A stretch of 64,000 bases of DNA from Actinoplanes sp. TBRC 11911 (GCF_012933445.1 NZ_JABBNC010000004.1:340940-404939), one strand, 5' to 3'; positions 40,723 through 48,780 are shown, counted from the first letter of the stretch. Notes: generated by a model not told the origin, from the letters alone. Translations and numbers: made by a program.

Positions 40723-41585
40723 AAGATCGCCTGATCGAGCTGGGCTTCACCGCCGGATGGGGAGTCGTACGCGGGTTGCCGCTCCCCGTCGCGCGGTCGC
40801 TGTTCAACGCCGCCGCCGATCGGGCGTACCGCAAGAACGGTCCGGGAACGCAGCGGCTGCGCCGCAACCTCGAACGGGTGGTTCCGGCCGGCAAGCTGGA
40901 GGAGACGGTCGCGGCCGGGCTCCGGTCGTACGCGCGGTACTGGATGGAGGCCTTCCGGCTGCCGTCGCAGACCAAGCAGCAGGGCCTGGACGGCTTCTAC
41001 CTGCCGCCGGAGCAGTACGACGAGGTTAAGCAGCGGCTCGGCGAGGGCAAGGGGCTGGTGTTCGCGCTCCCGCACGTGGGCAACTGGGACGCGGCGGCGG
41101 CGTGGGTGGTCGCCAACGACTGGCGCATGATCACGGTGGCGGAGCGGCTGAAGCCCGAGTCCATTTACCGAAAATTCGTGGAATATCGGGAAAAGTTAGG
41201 CATGGAGGTCGTGCCGCTGACCGGCGGGCAGCGGGCGCCGCTGGACGTGCTCTCCGAACGGATCGACCAGGGGTACGTGGTGGCGCTGCTCTCCGACCGC
41301 GACCTCTCCCGCAACGGCGTGGAGGTCGACTTCTTCGGGGCCCGCACCCGGATGCCCGGCGGACCGGCGATCCTGGCGATCCGGACCGGCGCGCCGCTGT
41401 TCGCCGTCGACATGCATTTCTCGCCCACCCAGTCCGTGGGGCTGCTGCGACGCATCACGCCGCCCACCGACGGGCCGCTCGACGTGCGGGTGAAGCAGAC
41501 GACCCAGGCGCTCGCGGACGCGTACGCGGCGGGCATCGCGGACTATCCGCAGGACTGGCACATGCTGCAGAAGATGTGGCTCTAG
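40719..41585 (+). CDS. patA: Phosphatidylinositol mannoside acyltransferase
   Basis: A 288-residue LpxL/HtrB-like lysophospholipid acyltransferase. The catalytic block is VFALPHVGNWDAAAAWVV, with the HxxxxD-type His, and further conserved positions are SDRDLSRNGVEVDFFGA and RTRMPGGPAILAI. In mycobacteria this enzyme acylates the 6-position of the mannose in PIM1/PIM2 at the cytosolic face of the membrane. The GTG overlaps the synthase stop. PimA follows nine bases later. Confidence 0.92.
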   Translation: MKDRLIELGFTAGWGVVRGLPLPVARSLFNAAADRAYRKNGPGTQRLRRNLERVVPAGKLEETVAAGLRSYARYWMEAFRLPSQTKQQGLDGFYLPPEQYDEVKQRLGEGKGLVFALPHVGNWDAAAAWVVANDWRMITVAERLKPESIYRKFVEYREKLGMEVVPLTGGQRAPLDVLSERIDQGYVVALLSDRDLSRNGVEVDFFGARTRMPGGPAILAIRTGAPLFAVDMHFSPTQSVGLLRRITPPTDGPLDVRVKQTTQALADAYAAGIADYPQDWHMLQKMWL

Positions 41586-41593
41586 GGAGATCG

Positions 41594-42748
41594 ATGCGCA
41601 TCGGGATCGTGTCGCCCTACTCGTTCGACGTGCCCGGCGGCGTCCAGAACCACATCATGGACCTCGCCGAGGCGTTGATCGGCCTCGGCCACGAGGTCAG
41701 CGTGCTGGCGCCGGCCGACGAGGACACCGAGCTGCCGCCGTACGTGGTCTCGGCCGGCCGGGCGTTCCCGCTGCCGTACAACGGGTCGGTCGCCCGGATC
41801 TCGTTCGGCCCGGTCTCCACCGCCCGGGTCCGGCGATGGATATCGCGCGGCAAGTTCGACGTGCTGCACGTGCACGAACCGATGACGTTCAGCATCTCGG
41901 TGCTCGCCGTGCTGTCCTCGCGCGGGCCGGTGGTCGCCACCTTCCACACCGCGATGACCCGCTCCCGGGCGCTGTCCGCCGCGCAGGGCCTGCTCCAGAT
42001 GGTGATCGAGAAGATCACCGCCCGGATCGCGGTCAGTGAGCTGGCCCGCAAGGTGCAGGTCGAGCACCTTGGCGGCGGCGCCGTGGAGATCCCCAACGGG
42101 GTCGCGGTGGCGAAATACGCGTCCGCCACGCCGCTGCCGGGATGGCCGGGCTCCGGCGGTTCGCTGGGCTTCCTGGGCCGCTTCACCGAGCCACGCAAAG
42201 GCTTCGATCTCTTGCGTACGGCGTACGTGGCGCTCGCGCGTTCGCGTCCCGGGCTACGGCTGCTCGTGGCCGGCCCCGGCGACCGGGACGAGCTGTTCGA
42301 GGAGATCCCGGCCGACCTGCACGACCGGGTGACGTACCTCGGGCTGGTCTCCGAGGCGGACAAGGCGCGGATGCTGCGCAGCGTCGACATCTACGTCGCG
42401 CCGAACACCGGCGGGGAGAGCTTCGGCATGATCCTCACCGAGGCGATGGCGGCCGGCGCGACGATCGTGGCCAGCGACCTGGACGCGTTCCGCCGGGTGC
42501 TGGACGGCGGCAAGGCCGGGGCATTGTTCCCGACCGGGGACGCGGCCGCGCTGGAGTCGCTGCTCGGCTCGCTGCTCGACGACCCGTCGCGGCGCGCCTC
42601 GCTGGCCGCCGCGGCCGGCGTCGCCGTCTCCGCGTTCGACTGGCCGCGGGTCGCGCTGCGTGTCCTCGAGGTCTACGCGACGGCGATCGAGGCTACGGAC
42701 GGGCGGGTCATAGACGAAGAGTGGTCCGAACCACCCTCCGGCCCGTAA
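41594..42748 (+). CDS. pimA: Phosphatidylinositol alpha-mannosyltransferase PimA
   Basis: A 384-residue GT4 enzyme of the GT-B fold that adds the first mannose from GDP-mannose to PI. The N terminus RIGIVSPYSFDVPGGVQNHI contains the glycine-rich acceptor loop. VLHVHEPMTFS and the catalytic-His segment FHTAMTRSR follow. The donor site has GRFTEPRKGFDLL and the E-x7-E pattern in GESFGMILTEAMAAG. The position after pgsA1 and patA fits the conserved PIM operon. AGGGAGA precedes the ATG. Confidence 0.93.
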   Translation: MRIGIVSPYSFDVPGGVQNHIMDLAEALIGLGHEVSVLAPADEDTELPPYVVSAGRAFPLPYNGSVARISFGPVSTARVRRWISRGKFDVLHVHEPMTFSISVLAVLSSRGPVVATFHTAMTRSRALSAAQGLLQMVIEKITARIAVSELARKVQVEHLGGGAVEIPNGVAVAKYASATPLPGWPGSGGSLGFLGRFTEPRKGFDLLRTAYVALARSRPGLRLLVAGPGDRDELFEEIPADLHDRVTYLGLVSEADKARMLRSVDIYVAPNTGGESFGMILTEAMAAGATIVASDLDAFRRVLDGGKAGALFPTGDAAALESLLGSLLDDPSRRASLAAAAGVAVSAFDWPRVALRVLEVYATAIEATDGRVIDEEWSEPPSGP

Positions 42749-42782
42749 CTGTCCGGTGCCGTGGGGCACTACCATGCCCGGC

Positions 42783-43307
42783 ATGTGGTCGGTCACGGTT
42801 GTCGTCGCGGTGGTGGTGCTGCTCGCGGCGTATTTGCTGTGGATCGCCCACCGGGTCGCGCGGATGCACGAGCGAGCCCAGTCGGCCGAGCGGGCCCTGG
42901 ACGCCCATCTGATGCGCCGGGCGGCGGCCGCGGCCGTGGTGGGTGAGGCGACGCAGAACGTCGAGCTGTACGCGGTGGCCCGGCTCGCGCTGGACGCCGA
43001 CCCCGACGAGCGCGAGTCCGCGGAAAACGATCTGACCCGGCAGCTGCAGGCGATCCGGCTGACCGAGGGCGACCCGGCGACCCGCACGCTGCTGACCACC
43101 AGCCGGCGTGTGGTGGTGGCCCGGCAGGTGCACACCGATCTCGTACGCGGGGCGCTGACCTCACGGGAGCGGCTGCTGGTGCGGGCGCTCGGGATGGCCC
43201 GGCGTTACCCCCGCCCGCAGTATTTCGACATCGAGGAGCCCGTGATGCCGGCGCTGCCGTTGCCCGCGGCGCCACCGTCGCAGGCGGCGCCGCTGGAGGC
43301 GGTGTAG
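42783..43307 (+). CDS. Conserved hypothetical membrane-anchored protein (LemA-like topology)
   Basis: A 174-residue protein. One N-terminal membrane helix (WSVTVVVAVVVLLAAYLLWI) precedes a helical cytosolic or periplasmic region rich in Arg and Ala (RVARMHERAQSAERALDAHL and on). The pattern resembles LemA proteins but lacks the full LemA sequence. Homologues follow pimA in many actinobacteria, so it may help the PIM pathway. No function is established. The start at 42783 places the membrane helix at the N terminus. Confidence 0.75.
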   Translation: MWSVTVVVAVVVLLAAYLLWIAHRVARMHERAQSAERALDAHLMRRAAAAAVVGEATQNVELYAVARLALDADPDERESAENDLTRQLQAIRLTEGDPATRTLLTTSRRVVVARQVHTDLVRGALTSRERLLVRALGMARRYPRPQYFDIEEPVMPALPLPAAPPSQAAPLEAV

Positions 43308-43314
43308 AGGTTTC

Positions 43315-43377
43315 GCGCTCGGCGCTTTGCCCGGGGCTTACCAGCCGCGCTCGGCGCTTTGCCGGGGCTTACCAGCC
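43315..43377. repeat. Tandem duplication of the pdxS 3' end
   Basis: A 32-base segment (43315-43346) and a 31-base segment (43347-43377) are identical apart from one C. They contain the last codons and TAA of pdxS (complement) plus 20 downstream bases. The copy nearest pdxS supplies the functional stop. Confidence 0.9.
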
Positions 43378-44265
43378 GCGCTCGGCCAGGCGGTGCGGCT
43401 GCGGGATGTCGTCGACGTTGATGCCGACCATGGCCTCGCCCAGCCCGCGCGACACTTTGGCGAGCACGTCCGGGTCGTCGTGGAACGTGGTGGCCTTGAC
43501 GATCGCGGCGGCCCGCTGAGCCGGGTTGCCGGACTTGAAGATGCCCGACCCGACGAACACGCCCTCGGCGCCGAGCTGCATCATCATCGCCGCGTCCGCC
43601 GGGGTGGCGATGCCGCCCGCGGTGAACAGCACGACCGGCAGCTTGCCGAGCGTCGCGACCTCCTTGACCAGCTCGTACGGGGCCTGCAGCTCCTTCGCCG
43701 CGACGAACAGCTCGTCCTCCGGCAGGGTCTGCAGCCGCCGGATCTCCTGCCGGATCTTGCGCATGTGCGTGGTCGCGTTCGAGACGTCGCCGGTGCCGGC
43801 CTCACCCTTCGACCGGATCATCGCAGCGCCCTCGGTGATCCGCCGCAGCGCCTCACCCAGGTTGGTCGCCCCGCACACGAACGGCACCGTGAACTGCCAC
43901 TTGTCGATGTGGTTCGCGTAGTCGGCCGGGGTCAGCACCTCGGACTCGTCCACGTAGTCGACGCCGAGCGCCTGCAGCACCTGCGCCTCGACGAAGTGCC
44001 CGATCCGCGCCTTGGCCATGACCGGGATCGACACCGCGTTGATGATCCCGTCGATCATGTCCGGATCCGACATGCGCGACACGCCGCCCTGCGCCCGGAT
44101 GTCGGCCGGCACCCGCTCCAGAGCCATGACCGCCACGGCCCCCGCGTCCTCAGCGATCTTCGCCTGCTCGGGCGTGACGACGTCCATGATCACGCCACCC
44201 TTGAGCATCTCCGCCATGCCACGCTTCACGCGCGCGGTGCCGACGGCGGGCTGGTTCTCAGACAT
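43369..44265 (-). CDS. pdxS: Pyridoxal 5'-phosphate synthase, lyase subunit PdxS
   Basis: A 298-residue TIM barrel that condenses ribose 5-phosphate, glyceraldehyde 3-phosphate and ammonia into PLP. It shows [18 protein letters not shown], the Lys of [10 protein letters not shown] and the second catalytic Lys in [17 protein letters not shown] precedes the ATG, and TACGAT about 40 bases upstream is a likely -10. In related genomes pdxS and pdxT are adjacent and codirectional. Here pdxS is on the opposite strand and 2.1 kb from pdxT. The 3' end is duplicated downstream. Confidence 0.97.
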   Translation of the reverse strand: MSENQPAVGTARVKRGMAEMLKGGVIMDVVTPEQAKIAEDAGAVAVMALERVPADIRAQGGVSRMSDPDMIDGIINAVSIPVMAKARIGHFVEAQVLQALGVDYVDESEVLTPADYANHIDKWQFTVPFVCGATNLGEALRRITEGAAMIRSKGEAGTGDVSNATTHMRKIRQEIRRLQTLPEDELFVAAKELQAPYELVKEVATLGKLPVVLFTAGGIATPADAAMMMQLGAEGVFVGSGIFKSGNPAQRAAAIVKATTFHDDPDVLAKVSRGLGEAMVGINVDDIPQPHRLAERGW

Positions 44266-44393
44266 GGTTGATCGGCTCCTAAACGGGGGGTCTTCGGTAT
44301 CGAGAATCGTACCCACGCCATGGGCCCCGCTCGACGTCCAATCGATCCCCCGGTGGCCTCCTCCGGCGCCCCCGGCTTCGCCTTCCTGGTCGG

Positions 44394-44663
44394 TCAGGCC
44401 AGGAGTTGCGGGATGCGTTCGAAGAGCTGGGTGGTGTAGGTGATCATCTCGTGCAGCATCCAGTTCCCGGAGAACAGCAGCGCCGCACCGACGGCGGCGG
44501 CCTTGGGCACGAAGCTGAGGGTGGCTTCCTGAATCTGGGTGACCGACTGGAACAGCGAGATCGCGAACCCTACCGCCAGCGCGGTCAGCAGAACCGGGGC
44601 ACACATCTTGGCCGCGATGGTCATCGCCTGCAGCCCCAGCTCAACAATCATCGTGTCGGTCAT
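44394..44663 (-). CDS. fliQ: Flagellar biosynthesis protein FliQ, isolated gene
   Basis: An 89-residue protein, the standard FliQ length, with two membrane helices ([40 protein letters not shown]). The family core [18 protein letters not shown] is intact. FliQ belongs to the FliPQR export gate of the flagellar type III apparatus. No other flagellar gene is in the 64-kb window. The neighbours are pdxS, 128 bases downstream on the same strand, and repeat arrays. ATG at 44663 is preferred over GTG at 44669. Confidence 0.9.
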   Translation of the reverse strand: MTDTMIVELGLQAMTIAAKMCAPVLLTALAVGFAISLFQSVTQIQEATLSFVPKAAAVGAALLFSGNWMLHEMITYTTQLFERIPQLLA

Positions 44664-44749
44664 ACCCACCAGTTCGGGCGTTCCGCCCCGCAGTCAAGTG
44701 CAGCCGGGTTGCAATCAGGTTCGCCCCCCAAATCCCTCAACTAGCACCC

Positions 44750-44813
44750 GCGCCGCCCGCGCCGCCCGCGCCGCCCGCGCCGCCCGCGCCGCCCGCGCCG
44801 CCCAGCGCCACAG
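44750..44813. repeat. 9-bp tandem repeat
   Basis: About seven copies of GCGCCGCCC directly upstream of fliQ. The unit length equals that of the array inside moeA, but the sequence differs. Confidence 0.9.
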
Positions 44814-44883
44814 CCCCTCAAGACGAGCTATGTCTCCCTCGCCCCATTCGTCCCCACCGATGGGCGGAGGCGCAGCCAGTTTC

Positions 44884-44936
44884 CGAGACCTTGGAGAGTT
44901 ATGGCTCATATGTGGGCGCAACTCTCCAAGGTCTCG
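44884..44936. repeat. Dispersed hairpin repeat, copy 2
   Basis: A perfect 17-bp stem, CGAGACCTTGGAGAGTT and AACTCTCCAAGGTCTCG, with a 19-base loop. The 45 bases shared with copy 1 (9550-9594) differ at only two loop positions, both G to A. It lies between the 9-bp array and the 68-bp array, with no T-run after it. Confidence 0.88.
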
Positions 44937-45116
44937 AAATCAGGCGCAGAACGCGGGCCGCAAAAGCCGCAATAGGTATAAAGCGACCGTCCTATCCAGA
45001 CAGTCGTCCATGATGCGGTCAGTTGCGTCCGAATAGTGAGACGGCTGCCGGGTGGAAGCGCCGGATGTCGGGCTCACCGCCGCGCTCAAATAAGCCAAAG
45101 TCGGCCTTATGCGGTC

Positions 45117-45533
45117 AGACCAGGCACCGCAACGGGCGGCAGCCAGCAGGACCCGTGATCACCGCCGCCATGGCAGCCCAGCCTGATCATCCGCTCACCG
45201 CAACGGGCGGCAAGCAGCAGGACCCGGCACTACCGCCGCCTGGCAGTCCGGCCTGAGATCCGCTCACCGCGACGGGCGGCAGTCAGCGGACCCGGGATCA
45301 CGGCCGCCTGGCAGCCCAGCCCAGCATCCGGGCATCGCGTCGGGCGGCAGCCAGCAGGACCCGGCACTACCGCCGCCTGGCAGCCCGGCCTGAGACCCGC
45401 TCACCGCGACGGGCGGCAGCCAGCAGACCCGGGATCACGGCCGCCTGGCAGCCCAGCCCAGCATCCGGGCATCGCGTCGGGCGGCAGCCAACAGGACCGA
45501 GCACCACCGCCGCCTCGGGGCGTGGGCGGAGGT
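45117..45533. repeat. 68/69-bp imperfect tandem array
   Basis: About six units. The anchor CCGCTCACCGC(A/G)ACGGGCGG or its variant CCGGGCATCGCGTCGGGCGG recurs at 45191, 45260, 45328, 45397 and 45465. Two unit types alternate toward the right end, giving a higher-order period of about 137 bp. The array is non-coding and ends at the stop of the VOC gene. Confidence 0.88.
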
Positions 45534-45964
45534 CAGGCGCTCTCCAGGTCGTCCTGCGTGAAGGCGTGCGGCTCGACCAGCACCAGCCAATTGCCGGTGT
45601 TGTCGCGCATGACCGCCTCCACGCCGTACGGGCGGTCGGCCGGCTCCTGCACGAACGTCACCCCGCCCGCGCTCAGCTCCTCGTACGTCTTGCGGCAATC
45701 GTCGACGGTCAGGCCCAGCCCGCCCATCTGGCCGGCTTCGAGCTGACCGCGTACGAAATCGGCTGCCGCTGGGGTGAGGGGCGGACCCGGCACCATGAGC
45801 GTCACCTCGAGCTCGGGCTGGCTCGGGTGGCCGACGGTCACCCAGCGGAAACCGCCCATGACCGCGTCGTTGCGCGGGACGAAACCGAGCTTCGAGACGT
45901 AGAAGTCGCGGGTGGCGTCCTGGTCCAGGCAGTACACGGTGACAAGCGAGATGTTCTGAATCAT
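45533..45964 (-). CDS. VOC (glyoxalase-like) family protein
   Basis: A 143-residue vicinal oxygen chelate protein of the YwbC-like actinobacterial type. ISLVTVYCLDQDATRDFYV opens the first beta-alpha-beta module, and DNTGNWLVLVEP carries the C-terminal Glu. There are Glu residues in the metal positions, but the first His is not evident, so metal dependence is uncertain. It is the second gene of a coupled pair with an AraC-type regulator (ATGA overlap), the same arrangement seen at 7.1-8.4 kb. Confidence 0.87.
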   Translation of the reverse strand: MIQNISLVTVYCLDQDATRDFYVSKLGFVPRNDAVMGGFRWVTVGHPSQPELEVTLMVPGPPLTPAAADFVRGQLEAGQMGGLGLTVDDCRKTYEELSAGGVTFVQEPADRPYGVEAVMRDNTGNWLVLVEPHAFTQDDLESA

Positions 45965-46380
45965 GGGTCGACGCTAAGCCCGTCGCCGGCCCCCGGGCTT
46001 CTCCGCGATTGCGGTATCACGCCGTGCATGAACAGATGGCACCCCGGGATGTGCGGCGCCCGGCCGGCCCATCTTTTCTGGTACGCCGTCGGGGGCTCGC
46101 CGACGAGCTCGGAGAACCGGGACGAGAACGATCCCAGCGACGTGAAGCCGACCGCCATGCAGACCTCGGTGACGGTCAGGTTGGCGTACCGGAGAAGGTC
46201 TTGGGCTCTTTCGATCCGGCGCCGGGAAAGGTATCTGATGGGCGTTTCCCCGTACGCCGCGCGAAACGCTCGCACCAGGTGAAAGCGCGACATTCCGCCC
46301 AGTTGGGCCAGATCGCTCAGCGTGAGTGGCGAGGCGAAGTTCCGGTCGATGTGGTCACGTACCCGGCGCAGGGCGAACAC
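45961..46380 (-). CDS. Short AraC-type regulator (DNA-binding domain only)
   Basis: A 139-residue protein consisting essentially of the double helix-turn-helix: LTLSDLAQLGGMSRFHLVRA, then FRAAYGETPIRYLSRRRIERA and TVTEVCMAVGFTSLGSFSSR. There is no separate ligand domain, only a short C-terminal tail. It starts with GTG, 23 bases from the divergent GTG of pdxT, so the two promoters must overlap the opposite genes. It is coupled to the VOC gene, which it probably regulates. Confidence 0.87.
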   Translation of the reverse strand: MFALRRVRDHIDRNFASPLTLSDLAQLGGMSRFHLVRAFRAAYGETPIRYLSRRRIERAQDLLRYANLTVTEVCMAVGFTSLGSFSSRFSELVGEPPTAYQKRWAGRAPHIPGCHLFMHGVIPQSRRSPGAGDGLSVDP

Positions 46381-46391
46381 GCAGTGAAGCC

Positions 46392-46403
46392 TAAGCTTGT
46401 TGC
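46392..46403 (+). promoter_or_regulatory. Leaderless promoter -10 of pdxT
   Basis: TAAGCT lies at -12 to -7 relative to the GTG of pdxT, which places the transcription start at the start codon. The same hexamer stands at the same distance before apt (55406-55411). There is no ribosome binding site, in line with leaderless initiation. Confidence 0.6.
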
Positions 46404-47003
46404 GTGAACATCGGAGTGCTTGCCTTGCAGGGCGACGTGCGCGAGCATCTCACCGCGCTCGCGGAGAGCGACGTGCTGGCCCGGCCCATCCGCCGGCCGG
46501 AGGAGCTCGCCGACGTCGAGGCGCTGGTCATTCCCGGTGGCGAGTCGACCGCCATCAGTAATCTGGCGGTCTCGTTCGGGCTGCTCGATCCGATTCGCAA
46601 GCGGATCGCGGACGGCATGCCGGTGTACGGCTCGTGCGCCGGCATGATCATGCTGGCGTCCGCGATCCTCGATGGGCGCCCCGACCAGGAGTCGTTCCAC
46701 GGCATCGACATGACGGTGCGGCGCAACGCGTTCGGGCGGCAGGTCGACTCGTTCGAGGGCGATGTCACGATCGACGACATCGGCGATTTTCATGCTGTTT
46801 TCATCCGTGCGCCATGGGTGGAGGAGATCGGCGACGACGTGCGGGTGTTGGGCCGCGTCAAGGACGGCCCGGGCGCCGGTAGGATTGTCGCCGTCCGGCA
46901 GGGGAACCTGCTCGCCACGGCTTTCCACCCGGAGCTGACCGGAGACTTGCGCGTCCACCGGTACTTCGTCGAGATGGTCCGCCAGGCCGCAGACGCTCAG
47001 TAA
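46404..47003 (+). CDS. pdxT: Pyridoxal 5'-phosphate synthase, glutaminase subunit PdxT
   Basis: A 199-residue class I glutamine amidotransferase that feeds ammonia to PdxS. It shows [22 protein letters not shown] with oxyanion function, the nucleophile Cys in YGSCAGMI and the His-Glu pair in FHPELTGD. The GTG start agrees with the family N terminus, and transcription appears leaderless. YebC follows 16 bases later. The partner pdxS lies 2.1 kb away on the other strand. Confidence 0.95.
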   Translation: MNIGVLALQGDVREHLTALAESDVLARPIRRPEELADVEALVIPGGESTAISNLAVSFGLLDPIRKRIADGMPVYGSCAGMIMLASAILDGRPDQESFHGIDMTVRRNAFGRQVDSFEGDVTIDDIGDFHAVFIRAPWVEEIGDDVRVLGRVKDGPGAGRIVAVRQGNLLATAFHPELTGDLRVHRYFVEMVRQAADAQ

Positions 47004-47019
47004 TCCACGGAGGTTTCGC

Positions 47020-47772
47020 ATGTCCGGCCACTCCAAGTGGGCGACGACCAAGCACAAGAAGGCCGTCATCGACGCCAAGCGCGGCAAGATGTTCGCGAAG
47101 CTCATCAAGAACATCGAGGTCGCGGCGCGGACGGGCGGTGGTGACCCGGGCGGTAACCCCACGCTCTACGACGCCATTCAGAAGGCGAAGAAGAGCTCGG
47201 TCCCGAACGACAACATCGATCGCGCCGTCAAGCGCGGCTCCGGCCTGGAGGCGGGCGGCGCCGACTGGCAGACGATCATGTATGAGGGCTATGGGCCGAA
47301 CGGCGTCGCGCTGCTCATCGAGTGCCTCACCGACAACCGCAACCGCGCGGCCACCGAGGTGCGGGTGGCGCTGACCCGCAACGGCGGCACGTTCGCCGAC
47401 GCGGGCAGCGTGTCGTACCTGTTCAACCGCAAGGGCGTGGTGATCGTCCCGAAGGGGTCGAACTCCGAGGACGACATCATGCTGGCGGTGCTCGACGCCG
47501 GCGCCGAGGAGATCAACGACCTGGGCGACTCGTACGAGGTGGTCAGCGAGCCGACCGACATGGTCGCGGTGCGCACGGCCCTGCAGGAGGCCGGCATCGA
47601 CTACGACTCGGCCGAGTCCGCGCTGGTCCCGACGATGATGGTCCCGGTCGACGAGGAGGCCGCGCGGAAGGTCTTCAAGCTGGTCGACGCCCTGGAAGAT
47701 TGCGACGACGTCCAGGAGATCTACACCAACGCCGACGTCAGCGACGAGGTCATGGCCGCCATCGACGCGTGA
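47020..47772 (+). CDS. YebC/PmpR family protein
   Basis: A 250-residue three-domain protein with the invariant N terminus [20 protein letters not shown]. YebC proteins have been described as transcriptional regulators and, more recently, as factors that relieve ribosome stalling at proline stretches. The location between pdxT and ruvC is conserved in actinobacteria, although here four small genes intervene before ruvC. GGAGG precedes the ATG. Confidence 0.95.
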   Translation: MSGHSKWATTKHKKAVIDAKRGKMFAKLIKNIEVAARTGGGDPGGNPTLYDAIQKAKKSSVPNDNIDRAVKRGSGLEAGGADWQTIMYEGYGPNGVALLIECLTDNRNRAATEVRVALTRNGGTFADAGSVSYLFNRKGVVIVPKGSNSEDDIMLAVLDAGAEEINDLGDSYEVVSEPTDMVAVRTALQEAGIDYDSAESALVPTMMVPVDEEAARKVFKLVDALEDCDDVQEIYTNADVSDEVMAAIDA

Positions 47773-47803
47773 CAGCTGGTCTCTTGACCAGTAGTCTCAG
47801 GGC
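47769..47803 (+). promoter_or_regulatory. Leaderless promoter with palindromic spacer before the Uma2 gene
   Basis: -35 GTGACA (47769-47774), a 17-bp spacer, -10 TAGTCT (47792-47797), six bases, then ATG. The spacer contains CTGGTC-TCTT-GACCAG, a perfect 6-bp dyad suited to a repressor. A second copy of the promoter lies at 48422-48450. Confidence 0.65.
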
Positions 47804-48334
47804 ATGGCCGCCCTTCATCTGCCGCGAATCGAAGATCTCGATGTCGACGATCTAGCCGCCCTGCCCAAGGGATACGGCTACGAATTGCACGAGGGAAGCC
47901 TCGTGATCACGCCGCCCAGCACGTTCTGGCACAAGGAGATGGCCCGGCGGCTCCTGAACATGTTGAGCGCGGCCGGTCTCGAGGCTTTCCCGTACACGGG
48001 AATTCTCGGAGACCGGCCGCGCGACAGTCGTTGCCCCGACATCGGCGTCGTGATCAGCCTGCCCGCGAACCCAACGACGGTTTCGCACCTTCCTGGCTCC
48101 GCCTACCGTCTGGTCGTGGAGATCGTCGAGAAGTCGGCGAGGGGCGAGTACACCGACAAAGCGCGGTGGTATGCCGAGCGCGGCGTCCCGGAGTACTGGA
48201 TCGTCGACGGGACGCCCGAGTATCGGGATGACGAGGCCGCCGTTTTGATCTTTAGGCTGAATGGCAGGCCGGAATACGTTCGCGAGCGCACCGTGCTTTT
48301 GTCCGAACTCGAGGCCGAGTACGCCGCTCGATGA
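47804..48334 (+). CDS. Uma2-family (DUF820) putative endonuclease
   Basis: A 176-residue protein of the Uma2/DUF820 group with a PD-(D/E)xK nuclease core: the Asp in CPDIGVVISL, Glu in LVVEIVEKSARGEYTDKARW and Lys in the same stretch, then VPEYWIVDG. These genes are numerous in actinobacteria and cyanobacteria, often near mobile or toxin-antitoxin genes, and are rarely characterised. It shares its promoter type with the vapB gene downstream, so both may answer to the same repressor. Translation appears leaderless. Confidence 0.87.
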   Translation: MAALHLPRIEDLDVDDLAALPKGYGYELHEGSLVITPPSTFWHKEMARRLLNMLSAAGLEAFPYTGILGDRPRDSRCPDIGVVISLPANPTTVSHLPGSAYRLVVEIVEKSARGEYTDKARWYAERGVPEYWIVDGTPEYRDDEAAVLIFRLNGRPEYVRERTVLLSELEAEYAAR

Positions 48335-48416
48335 GCCTCAGTTTTGGCTCGTGCTACTGCGGGGTCGGTGCTTGCACCGGCTCCGCTTTTCCATCGGCGG
48401 AAGATCGATCGTGGTT

Positions 48417-48450
48417 GACTAGTGACAGCTGGTCTAGTGTCAACTAGTCT
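48417..48450 (+). promoter_or_regulatory. Second copy of the promoter/operator, before vapB
   Basis: GTGACA (48422-48427), a 17-bp spacer, TAGTCT (48445-48450). The first 14 bases GTGACAGCTGGTCT equal the copy at 47769. The spacer dyad here is CTAGT-GTCA-ACTAG, and a longer near-palindrome GACTAGTGACA/TGTCAACTAGTC covers the whole promoter. VapB-type antitoxins bind such dyads. Confidence 0.6.
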
Positions 48451-48461
48451 TGAGGGGACTG

Positions 48462-48497
48462 ATGGCGGGGTGGCTGAAGCGTCGGAGGAGCCCGTGA
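48462..48497 (+). CDS. Possible 11-residue leader peptide before vapB
   Basis: MAGWLKRRRSP starts close to the predicted transcription start and ends in TGA overlapping the vapB GTG (GTGA). It would couple vapB translation. It is too short to judge by composition. Confidence 0.3.
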   Translation: MAGWLKRRRSP

Positions 48498-48742
48498 CTG
48501 ACCTGTTGCACAACCCGGAGATCGAAACAAACGTAGGAGTGGAGGTGGAGATCGACGCGGAGCTTCTGGCCGAGGCTCAACGGCAGATCTCGGCGCCCTC
48601 TATCAATGCGACGATCAATGAGGCGTTGCGTCGTCTCGTGGAGACCGAGCGAGGAAAGCGCCGTGATGCCCTTGCCGAGCTCCGCGAGATGGTGCAGGCC
48701 GGCGAGATCAACTTCCGGCACCTGGACGGTTTGCACGAATGA
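48494..48742 (+). CDS. vapB: VapB-type antitoxin
   Basis: An 82-residue protein. The central part VEVEIDAELLAEAQRQISA, then PSINATINEALRRLVETERG, is a ribbon-helix-helix DNA-binding domain. The C-terminal KRRDALAELREMVQAGEINF is the toxin-binding tail seen in actinobacterial VapB proteins. GGAGGAG lies upstream of the GTG. The stop overlaps the ATG of a vapC gene that is cut off after about ten codons, so this antitoxin has no partner at this locus. The upstream dyads are likely autoregulatory operators. Confidence 0.82.
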   Translation: MTDLLHNPEIETNVGVEVEIDAELLAEAQRQISAPSINATINEALRRLVETERGKRRDALAELREMVQAGEINFRHLDGLHE

Positions 48743-48780
48743 AGTACCTCGTGGACACCAGCGCTGGCCGCGAGCCGGTC
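48739..48780 (+). pseudogene. vapC toxin remnant
   Basis: ATG overlaps the vapB stop (ATGA). The first nine residues, MKYLVDTSA, are the N terminus of a PIN-domain toxin, including the first catalytic Asp. The family continues with about 120 further residues. Here the sequence changes after the ninth codon and runs into the 3' end of the convergent gene. The PIN domain is therefore lost. Confidence 0.75.
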
